Source: CAZOBJ01 sp964577825 (lineage in GTDB: Bacteria; Planctomycetota; SZUA-567; JAFGNG01). From it: DNA of 56,927 nt. The notes beneath the pieces are model-generated. The model ran no database searches. It was not told the DNA's origin and saw only the letters and a list, made by a program, of their open reading frames with translations. Positions 9,712 through 16,445 of this stretch are shown piece after piece. Location: contig CAZOBJ010000008.1 in NCBI GenBank assembly GCA_964577825.1, positions 1 through 56,927 of the forward strand, given 5' to 3'. Position 1 is the first letter of the stretch, and every line of letters starts with the position of its first letter. The translations under genes and the position numbers were made by a program.

Positions 9712-11085
9712 CTAGGCGCGTATGCGCGCGCGCATCGCGGTCTCGATCTGCGCGCCGTACTCGCGCACGAGCCGCCGGGCCCGCGTCGGCGTCCGCGCCT
9801 CGGAGATGATGCGCACCACCGGCTCGGTGTTGCTCGCGCGCAGGTGCACCCAGCCGTCACCGGCCCACTGGAGCTTGAGCCCGTCGCTTCGGTCTACGGA
9901 CGCCGTGCCCGCCTGGGCCTCCAGGTCGCGCAGGATCCCGGCGAAGGCCAGCCGGTCGCAGGCCAGGTCCACCTTGCTCTTGACCATGGTGTAGGCGGGC
10001 ACCTCGTCCACGAGCTCGGCGAGCGAGCGCCCGCGTTCGAGCATGTACTGGAGGATGAGCCCCATGCCCACGATGCTGTCTCGTCCGTAATGCACCGCCG
10101 GGAAGATGATGCCGCCGTTCCCTTCGCCGCCGATCACCGCGTCGATCTCGCGCATGCGGTCGGCCACGTTCACCTCACCCACCGGCACCCGGTGCACGGG
10201 GCACCCGTGTTCCGCGGCCACGTCCTCGACCATGCGGCTCGTGCTCACGTTGACGACCACCGGCCCGGGCGTGTGGCCGAGCACGTACCGGGCGCACAGA
10301 GCCAGGCTGTACTCCTCGCCCACGTACTTGCCCTCGCCGCTGACAAAGGCCACTCGGTCCGCGTCCGGGTCGAGCGCGAACCCGATGTCCGCCCCGTTGT
10401 CCCGGGCCACGCGGGTGAGCGCGCGCACGTGCTCGCGCGTGGGCTCGGGCGTGCGGGGGAACCGGCCGTTGGGCTCGCAGTACAGGGGAATGACGCGGCA
10501 GTTGAGCTGCTCCAGGAAGCGCGTGGCCACCTCCACGCCCGCACCGTTGCAGCAGTCCAGGGCCACGGCGAACTTGCGCCGCCGCAGCCCCCGCACGTCC
10601 ACGTGTTCGAGCACCTGCTCGACGTGCCGGTCCACGGCATGGGGGTCTTCGGTGACCTCGCGCACCCCGTTCCAGTCCACCTGGTGAAAGTCGCCCTGGT
10701 AGTAGATGTCCAGGAGCTGGCGGCCCTGCTCGTCGTTGAGGTACACCCCGTCCGGGCGGAAGAACTTGAGCGCGTTCCACTCGGCCGCGTTGTGGCTGGC
10801 GCTGATGACCACCCCGCCGTCCGCCGAGAGATGCGGGATCATCATGGCCGCCGACGGCGTGGCGCATATGCCCACGTCCACGATCCTGCATCCGGCCGAC
10901 AGCAGCCCCGAGAGCACCGCGTGCTTGACCATCTCGCCGCTCGTGCGCGTGTCGCGGCCCACGACCACGGTGCCCCCGTCGATCAACGTGCCGAAGGCCT
11001 CTCCCAGGCGCGTCAAGAGCTCCGGGGTGAGCGTCTCGCCCACCACGCCCCGCACGCCGGAGACCCCAATCATGAGTCGTCGCAT
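9712..11085 (-). CDS. glmM: phosphohexomutase (phosphoglucosamine mutase / phosphomannomutase family)
   Basis: Alpha-D-phosphohexomutase that interconverts hexose 6- and 1-phosphates; 457 aa, the normal length. The phosphoserine active-site loop is ISASHNAAEWN. The metal-binding loop is LDPDADRVAF, the sugar-recognition loop GGEGNGGIIF, and the C-terminal phosphate-binding loop RASNTEPVVRI. GlmM and ManB cannot be separated by eye, so the symbol is tentative: this branch (GVSGVRGVVGETLTPEL start) is often archaeal/bacterial GlmM-like. ATG 11085 was chosen because GGGGGAAG precedes it by 6 bases; longer in-frame extensions run into the promoter. It is the first gene of the sugar-activation operon, with a strong promoter at 11137-11164. 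Confidence 0.9.
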   Translation of the reverse strand: MRRLMIGVSGVRGVVGETLTPELLTRLGEAFGTLIDGGTVVVGRDTRTSGEMVKHAVLSGLLSAGCRIVDVGICATPSAAMMIPHLSADGGVVISASHNAAEWNALKFFRPDGVYLNDEQGRQLLDIYYQGDFHQVDWNGVREVTEDPHAVDRHVEQVLEHVDVRGLRRRKFAVALDCCNGAGVEVATRFLEQLNCRVIPLYCEPNGRFPRTPEPTREHVRALTRVARDNGADIGFALDPDADRVAFVSGEGKYVGEEYSLALCARYVLGHTPGPVVVNVSTSRMVEDVAAEHGCPVHRVPVGEVNVADRMREIDAVIGGEGNGGIIFPAVHYGRDSIVGMGLILQYMLERGRSLAELVDEVPAYTMVKSKVDLACDRLAFAGILRDLEAQAGTASVDRSDGLKLQWAGDGWVHLRASNTEPVVRIISEARTPTRARRLVREYGAQIETAMRARIRA

Positions 11086-11136
11086 CGGCACTTCCCCCGC
11101 ACTCGCGCCCGCCTCGCGGGCGACTGTGTGCCCTTC

Positions 11137-11164
11137 ATTATGCGCCGCGGCCCGGCAGGCGCAA
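11137..11164 (-). promoter_or_regulatory. sigma70-type promoter, sugar-activation operon
   Basis: On the reverse strand: TTGCGC (11159-11164), 16-base spacer, CATAAT (11137-11142), 52 bases before the phosphohexomutase start. It is back-to-back with the promoter of the gene at 11271. Confidence 0.58.
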
Positions 11165-11203
11165 GGGGATAGCCCGCGCCAGCGCCCATACCCTTGAATT
11201 CCC

Positions 11204-11231
11204 TTGCATCTGGGCCCTGAGACCGTACCAT
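11204..11231 (+). promoter_or_regulatory. sigma70-type promoter, secreted protein 11271
   Basis: TTGCAT (11204-11209), 16-base spacer, TACCAT (11226-11231), 40 bases before the start codon, leaving a short leader. Confidence 0.45.
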
Positions 11232-11270
11232 GCCGCTCTCGTGAGCTTTGCACCAGCCCCGGGAGGCAGC

Positions 11271-13988
11271 ATGGACGCGCGCCCCTTCCGAGCCACCTTC
11301 CTCGTCCTATTCGCCCTGCTCGTCGCGGGCCGAGCGGCCCTTGCGGACGACGCGCCCGTGCGGGTGGACATCCGGATCCCGCCTTCCTACGGCGCCTGGA
11401 CGCTGGACGACGAGGACCTCTCCTGGACCGGACCCCGGACCGCGCGGCTGTCCGAAGGCGCGCACCGCATCGACGGGGCGCTGGGCTGGTCCCTCGACTT
11501 TGCAGTGTCTTCAGGCAACGTGGTTCCCCGCAAGGCGACCCCGGGCCTGCACGGGCGCACCCTGGACGGGCTTCTCTGTTACGGGGCGCGCATCGAGGTC
11601 CCGCCGCCCTCCGGACGCCGGGTCATCCTGGCCGTGCCGGCCGAGGCCGGGGCGTACCGCATCGAGCGCCTGTTGCCCGAGGGCACCGGCCACCGCGCGG
11701 TGCGCCTGCCCGAGGGCACGGTGCGGGTGCTCGGCCCAGACTGGAGCGCGCGCATCGAGGTCCGGGACGGCGAGCTCTCCGCCGAATGGGACGACCCGCC
11801 CGACGGCGCGCAGCGCGGCGAGCCTGCGCTCACGATCGACGAGGACCACGGCATCGTGCATTGGCCCGCACAGGACAGGCCGGAGCCGTCCGCGCCCGAC
11901 CGCGCGACCCTTCGCGCGTTCACGCCCCGGGGACGCCGGGCCTTCCGCCGCGACGAGCGCGTGACCGTGGCCCTGTGCATGGACCGGCCCGAGGCCGCCA
12001 CCGTGCAGGCCGGTCTGCGCGCTCTGGCGGGCGACCGGGAGACCGTGCTGTGGGCCGCCGACTGGGCCGCGCCCGCGGGACGGGGCGCGCGCGCGGTGGA
12101 GTTCCCCGCCGGCCTGCTGCGGCCCGGCACGTACGTGCTGCGCGTCGCGGCCGGCGACCTGCATGCGGACCTGCCCCTCAGAATCCTGCCTGCGGGCGAA
12201 GACCAGCATATCGGCGTCACGCTCCTGGCCGGGCACGTGCCCGACGACGCGCGGGCGGCCGCGCGCAGCGGGGCCACGGCCTGGCTTTTGCGCGGGAGCC
12301 TGGCCCGGGCCGAGGCCCAGGTCCCCGTGCGCGCGCGCATGGAGGCGGCCACGCGCGAGGGCCTGACCGGGTACCTCTTCAGCGCAGACGCCCGCCGTTT
12401 GGGCGACGCGGCCCGCGCGCACCCGGCCGCGGCCCAGGCCCTGGGCCGATCCAACGCCCTGCTCGCCCAGCGCGCGCGCAGCTTCGCCTGCTACGCCGCG
12501 TTCGTGCAGGGTGGCCGCGGCGTGGGCGGCTGGGACCAGAAGATCCTGACCAGACTGCGCGCTTTCGCCCACGCGCCCGAGGCGGACGTGGGCTATGCGG
12601 CCGTGGTCGACGCGCAGGCCTTGCCCGACGCGACGCCGCTCCCCATGGACCCGATACTCCTCGACTGCCGACGGCCCGTGGAGAGCGCCCATCTCTTCGA
12701 CCGGCTCGCGCCCCTTGCCCACCTGCGCGGGACGCACACCGTGCTCGCGTATGGCCCCAGCGACCTGGACGCCTGGCTCGCGCTCGCCCAGGGCGCCCAG
12801 GGCGTGGTCCTGGGCGCGGACCACACGGCCGTATTCACCCGCGCGGCCCGGCGGCTGGCGGATACGCTGGCGGCTTTGCCGGTTGCGGACTTCTCCGGTT
12901 CCTCGCCCCTCGACGCACAGTCGAACGGGCCCCTGCCCCACCTGCGCCAGGGCCCGGCGCAGGTGCACGGTCCACCCCTGCGTCGCGCGGGCGCCGCGTA
13001 CCTGTGGACCGTCAACGCGGGGGAGCCGTGCACCGCGCACGTGGCCGTGCCCGAGCCCTGGACCGCGGCCTATGATCTCATGAGCTTGCAACAGGCCCGC
13101 GTGACCGACGGCGACCTCGTCCTGGACCTGAACGCTCGCGAGGTGCGCCTGTGCGCCTTCCTGCCGCGCCCGGTCCATAGCGTGCAGGTGCGCGCGAGCC
13201 GCGAACTGGCCCGCGGCGGCACGGCGTCCGTGTCCTGGACCGCGGTGCTCCTGGACGGCAACAGAGACCGGCTGAGCGCCACGCTGCCCGCCGAGGTGCT
13301 GGTGCGCGACTCTGCGGGCGAGGCCCGGGTCCACCGGCGGGGCGCGTTCGTGGACGGCGAGCTCACCGGCCGGCTGGCCCTGGCCGCCAACGACCCTCCA
13401 GGCGCGTACGCGGTCACGGTCTCCTGTACGCCGGCCCATGTGTCCGGTACGGCCCACGCGGCGGTCTCGACCCCGCCGGCGATCCGTGGCGTGCGTGAGC
13501 TCGCCCCGCTCGAGATCGCGGACAAGCGGATCGTGCACGACTGGCTCGGCGACCTCTCTCGCGTCCTGGTGGTGCCCGGGTCCGCGCGCGAGCTGGGTTT
13601 TGCCCGGCGCATCGCCGACGCGCTGCGCGCGCGCGACGTGGACGTCCTGATGCGGCTCCCGAACGAGCTTTTGGCCCTGCGCCACGACCTGCCCTTCGGC
13701 CCCGACGGCGCGCAGGTGCACGTTTCCGGCCCGCAGGTGGCCATCGATCGGGACGTCATTCTGCTGGGGATCGGCCCGGAGCATGCACTGATCGACCGGA
13801 TCATGAACGTGCACGGGCTCACCCCGCACCCGTGCACTCCGTTCTACCCGGGCCCGGGCCGCGGACTTGTCGAGTTCGCCTGGCGCGCGTTCGACCCGGA
13901 GCAGGACACCGTGGTGCTGACCGGGTCCGACGCCGCGGGCGTGGCACGCGCCGCCGAGCATCTCATACGAGCCGCGGGCGGGCGCTGA
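11271..13988 (+). CDS. large secreted protein of unknown function
   Basis: 905 aa with a clear Sec signal peptide (MDARPFRATFLVLFALLVAG, predicted cut after RAALA, residue 25). I do not recognise the family. The first 320 residues are rich in beta-type sequence (VRVDIRIPPSYGAW). Residues 325-550 look alpha/beta, like a hydrolase barrel, with AWLLRGSLARAEAQ and TREGLTGYLFSADARRL. Beta-sandwich-like stretches follow (VQVRASRELARGGTASVSW). The last 170 residues look Rossmann-like, with VLVVPGSARELGFARRIADA and VVLTGSDAAGVARAAEHLI. GGGAGGCAGC precedes ATG 11271; an in-frame ATG at 11241 would put ten residues before the signal peptide. A monocistronic extracytoplasmic enzyme or glycan-binding protein is likely, but no catalytic residues are assignable. 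Confidence 0.75.
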   Translation: MDARPFRATFLVLFALLVAGRAALADDAPVRVDIRIPPSYGAWTLDDEDLSWTGPRTARLSEGAHRIDGALGWSLDFAVSSGNVVPRKATPGLHGRTLDGLLCYGARIEVPPPSGRRVILAVPAEAGAYRIERLLPEGTGHRAVRLPEGTVRVLGPDWSARIEVRDGELSAEWDDPPDGAQRGEPALTIDEDHGIVHWPAQDRPEPSAPDRATLRAFTPRGRRAFRRDERVTVALCMDRPEAATVQAGLRALAGDRETVLWAADWAAPAGRGARAVEFPAGLLRPGTYVLRVAAGDLHADLPLRILPAGEDQHIGVTLLAGHVPDDARAAARSGATAWLLRGSLARAEAQVPVRARMEAATREGLTGYLFSADARRLGDAARAHPAAAQALGRSNALLAQRARSFACYAAFVQGGRGVGGWDQKILTRLRAFAHAPEADVGYAAVVDAQALPDATPLPMDPILLDCRRPVESAHLFDRLAPLAHLRGTHTVLAYGPSDLDAWLALAQGAQGVVLGADHTAVFTRAARRLADTLAALPVADFSGSSPLDAQSNGPLPHLRQGPAQVHGPPLRRAGAAYLWTVNAGEPCTAHVAVPEPWTAAYDLMSLQQARVTDGDLVLDLNAREVRLCAFLPRPVHSVQVRASRELARGGTASVSWTAVLLDGNRDRLSATLPAEVLVRDSAGEARVHRRGAFVDGELTGRLALAANDPPGAYAVTVSCTPAHVSGTAHAAVSTPPAIRGVRELAPLEIADKRIVHDWLGDLSRVLVVPGSARELGFARRIADALRARDVDVLMRLPNELLALRHDLPFGPDGAQVHVSGPQVAIDRDVILLGIGPEHALIDRIMNVHGLTPHPCTPFYPGPGRGLVEFAWRAFDPEQDTVVLTGSDAAGVARAAEHLIRAAGGR

Positions 13989-13998
13989 CCCGCGGGCC

Positions 13999-14026
13999 TT
14001 GCGCCGCGCCTTGCGCAACGTAGCAT
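13999..14026 (+). promoter_or_regulatory. sigma70-type promoter with no close gene
   Basis: TTGCGC (13999-14004), 16-base spacer, TAGCAT (14021-14026). The nearest downstream start (14554) is over 500 bases away across the assembly gap, so a gene or exported RNA may be missing from the assembly, or the leader is long. Confidence 0.35.
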
Positions 14027-14145
14027 ACGGTTCGAGACAGGTCATGCGGTTCCGCGCGCGAGCGGGCTGAGGTTTCGTCATTCGCGTCCTCGCCCCGGCC
14101 CTCTGCCAGGGGGAAAGGAAGAAGGGCACGGAGACCGAGAAGCGT

Positions 14146-14361
14146 CCCTCACCCCGACCCTCTCCCGACGGGAGANNNNNNNNNNNNNNNNNNNNNNNNN
14201 NNNNNNNNNNNNNNNNNNNNNNNNNNNNNNNNNNNNNNNNNNNNNNNNNNNNNNNNNNNNNNNNNNNNNNNNNNNGGGGGAACCGCGGGGAGAGGGAGAA
14301 CCGGAAGGAGGCGCGTCCGCGCGTCCCCCCCCTCCCTCCGGGAGGGGGTGAGGGGGAGGGA
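14146..14361. repeat. interspersed palindromic repeat, copy A, interrupted by the gap
   Basis: Begins CCCTCACCCCGACCCTCTCC and ends GGGTGAGGGGGAGGGA, so its outer ends are inverted repeats. With the 100 Ns removed it is 116 bases and matches copy B closely across the junction. Confidence 0.8.
14176..14275. other. assembly gap of exactly 100 N
   Basis: A fixed-length run of N, the usual placeholder for a scaffold gap of unknown size. It lies inside repeat copy A. The bases on either side join without loss when compared with copy B. Confidence 0.97.
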
Positions 14362-14409
14362 AGAGTGGAGAGCTCTGTGCGAGAAGGGAATTAGCACAGC
14401 GCGCAACGT

Positions 14410-14523
14410 CCCTCGCCCCGACCCTCTCCCGAGGGGAGAGGGGGAACCGCGGGGAGAGGGAGAACCGGAAGGAGGCGCGTCCGCGCGTCCCCCCTCCCTC
14501 CGAGAGGGGGTGAGGGGGAGGGA
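14410..14523. repeat. interspersed palindromic repeat, copy B
   Basis: An intact 114-base copy. Inverted outer arms (CCCTCGCCCCGACCCTCTCC against GGGGGTGAGGGGGAGGGA), an inner arm CCCGAGGGGAGAGGGGG, and a central GGAAGGAGGCGCGTCCGCGC. It ends 30 bases before the methyltransferase start. Confidence 0.85.
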
Positions 14524-14553
14524 CCTGAGACGAACCCATCCGGGACGCACCCC

Positions 14554-15267
14554 ATGGACCCGACCGGCCGCAGGCTCGACGCGCAGGAGCGGTTCTACGA
14601 ACGCTTCGCCGACCGGTTCGACGCGGCCATGGATCGCTACGACCTGGCGCGGCGGCTGTGGGTCGTGTTCGACGTACTCCTGGCGGGCGAAGACCTGACC
14701 GGCCGCCGCCTGCTGGACGCGGGGTGCGGCACCGGATGGTTCAGCCAGGCCGCGGCCGAGCGCGGCGCGCGCGTGACCAGCCTCGACGTGGGCCCGGACC
14801 TCCTCGCCCAGGTCGCGCGCAAGTGCGCAACGCAGCGCGTGATCGGCGACCTGTCGGCCCTGGCGGTGGCCGACGGCGCGTACGACTACGTGGTCGCGAG
14901 CGACGTGATCGAGCACACCGCCCGGCCGGAGGCCGCGATCCGCGAGCTCCTGCGCGTGCTGCGCCCCGGGGGGCTGGCGGCCGTCACCGTCCCAAACCGC
15001 GTGTGGAAGCCCGCGCAATGGCTTGCCAACGGCCTGGGCCTGCGCGCTTACCGGGGCCACGAGCACTGGCTCGGACCCGTGCAGCTCGTGCGCCGCGTGC
15101 GCGCCATGGGCGGAATCGTGGAGCACCGCCGCGGCCTGCACCTCGTTCCATTCGTGTGGAAGCGCACGCACGGGCTGTTGCGCCGCCTGGACCGCGCGGG
15201 TCCGTGGCTGTATCCTGTATGCGTGAACCTGTGCCTGCGGGTGCGCAAGCCCGCGGCGCGGGGCTGA
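14554..15267 (+). CDS. class I SAM-dependent methyltransferase
   Basis: 237 aa, UbiG/Methyltransf_11-type. SAM-binding motif I is LLDAGCGTGWFSQ (residues 53-65), the acidic end of beta 2 is VTSLDVGPDLL, motif II is YDYVVASDVIEH and motif III is LLRVLRPGGLAAVTVPNR. The substrate is not evident. The next gene is a polyprenyl-phosphate-type glycosyltransferase, so a lipid- or glycan-linked acceptor is plausible, but the two genes are separated by a repeat and have their own signals. The ribosome-binding site is weak: no good purine run lies 5-10 bases before ATG 14554, and a repeat copy ends just upstream. The start is supported by the natural helical N-terminus (DAQERFYERFADRFD). Confidence 0.86.
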   Translation: MDPTGRRLDAQERFYERFADRFDAAMDRYDLARRLWVVFDVLLAGEDLTGRRLLDAGCGTGWFSQAAAERGARVTSLDVGPDLLAQVARKCATQRVIGDLSALAVADGAYDYVVASDVIEHTARPEAAIRELLRVLRPGGLAAVTVPNRVWKPAQWLANGLGLRAYRGHEHWLGPVQLVRRVRAMGGIVEHRRGLHLVPFVWKRTHGLLRRLDRAGPWLYPVCVNLCLRVRKPAARG

Positions 15268-15280
15268 GCGTTCGCAACGT

Positions 15281-15395
15281 CCCTCACCCCGACCCTCTCC
15301 CGAGGGGAGAGGGGGGAACCGCAGGGAGAGGCAGAGCCGGAAGGAGGCGCGCCCGCGCGTCCCCCCTCCCTCCGGGAGGGGGTGACGGGGAGGGA
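15281..15395. repeat. interspersed palindromic repeat, copy C
   Basis: An intact 115-base copy between the methyltransferase stop and the glycosyltransferase start. It differs from copy B by a few substitutions (for example GGTGACGGGG for GGTGAGGGGG), so the copies are diverging rather than freshly duplicated. Confidence 0.85.
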
Positions 15396-15452
15396 GAGCC
15401 CCTGAGGGCTGACGGAGCACCTCTTCTCGGCCAGGCAGCAGGAGGAAGCGCT

Positions 15453-16445
15453 GTGCGCGACGGAGCGAATCGCAGCCGGCTCGTGTCCATCGTCGTCCCG
15501 TTCCTGGACGAGTCCGAGAGCCTGCCCAGGCTGTGGGACGAGCTCGCCGCCTCGCTGCGCGACCGGCCCGAGGCCTTCGAGTTCGTGTTCGTGGACGACG
15601 GGAGCACCGACGACTCGCCCGAGTTCGTGCGCGCGCTCGCCGAGCAAGACCCGCGCGTGCGGCTCGTGCGCCTGTCGCGCAACTTCGGCCACCAGGCCGC
15701 GCTCACCGCGGGCCTGCGCGCAGCCGCCGGCGAGGCCGTGCTCTCCATGGACGCGGACCTTCAGCATCCGCCGCAGCTCATTGCGCCCATGCTCGAACGC
15801 TGGCACGCGGGCGCCCGGATCGTGCAGGCCCTGCGCCAGGACGGGCCGGGCTGGTCGGCCAAGCGCGTCCTCTCGCGCGGGTTCTACCGGGTGTTCCGCG
15901 CGATGTGCGGCCTGGACCTGCCCGCAGGCGCGGCCGACTTCCGCCTGCTCGACCGCGCGGTGCTCGAGGGGCTCCTTCGCTTCCGCGAGCCGCCCTTCTG
16001 GCGGGCCATGGTGCACTGGGCGGGCTTCCGCCAGGAGGTCGTGCGCTACACCCCGCCGCCGCGGCGTTACGGCACGCCCCGGTACACGGTGCGCAAGAGT
16101 CTGGGGCTAGCCCTGGAGGCCCTGTTCGCCTATTCCAAGGCGCCGATCGTGTTCCTGTGGACCCTGGCCGGGGTGGCCGCGCTTGTGGGCATCCTGGGCG
16201 TGCTCGACGCGCTCTCGGCGTACCTGTTGGGCACCGCCGAACGCGGCTGGCCCAGCCTCATGGTCACCAGCGGCTTTCTGGGCGCGGCGATCCTGGCGAG
16301 CCTGGCCACCATCGCCACGTACGTCGAGCGCATCCACCGCGTGGTGTGCAGCCGGCCGCTGTACCTCACCCGGCCCGAGGCGCCGACACAGGAGACGGGG
16401 GCGGATGGGCAACAGCCCTCCGACCCGCCGGCCAAGGGACTCTAG
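15453..16445 (+). CDS. GT2 glycosyltransferase, DPM1/GtrB/ArnC type
   Basis: 330 aa enzyme expected to transfer a sugar from a nucleotide donor to a polyprenyl phosphate at the inner face of the membrane. The N-terminal GT-A domain shows VSIVVPFLDESESL, VFVDDGSTDDSPE, the conserved LSRNFGHQAALTAGL, the metal site MDADLQHPP and the acceptor-side GAADFRLLDRAVL. Two C-terminal membrane spans follow (about residues 228-252 and 268-290), the GtrB/ArnC layout. There is no ATG in a good position. GTG 15453 is chosen because GGAGGAAGC lies just ahead and the domain starts soon after. Its stop codon overlaps the stop of the convergent GT-C-like gene. The lipid-linked sugar it makes could be the donor for that neighbour. 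Confidence 0.9.
   Translation: MRDGANRSRLVSIVVPFLDESESLPRLWDELAASLRDRPEAFEFVFVDDGSTDDSPEFVRALAEQDPRVRLVRLSRNFGHQAALTAGLRAAAGEAVLSMDADLQHPPQLIAPMLERWHAGARIVQALRQDGPGWSAKRVLSRGFYRVFRAMCGLDLPAGAADFRLLDRAVLEGLLRFREPPFWRAMVHWAGFRQEVVRYTPPPRRYGTPRYTVRKSLGLALEALFAYSKAPIVFLWTLAGVAALVGILGVLDALSAYLLGTAERGWPSLMVTSGFLGAAILASLATIATYVERIHRVVCSRPLYLTRPEAPTQETGADGQQPSDPPAKGL

Larger units (their letters stand above)
13989..14553. other. 565-base intergenic region with promoter, repeats and assembly gap
   Basis: No gene is supported here. It holds a candidate promoter (13999-14026), a degenerate half-repeat (about 14088-14117), two full copies of an interspersed palindromic repeat, and a 100-base run of N between the arms of the first copy. 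Linkage of the two sides depends on the scaffold join. Confidence 0.7.

Noticed and set aside
13972..13995. CCGCGGG/CCCGCGG hairpin over the stop of the 11271 gene as a terminator
   Set aside because: CCGCGG is self-complementary and common in this base composition; no T-tract and a promoter starts directly after it.
14078..14539. ORFs crossing the N run and repeat copies
   Set aside because: They translate repeat DNA and unknown bases; not genes.
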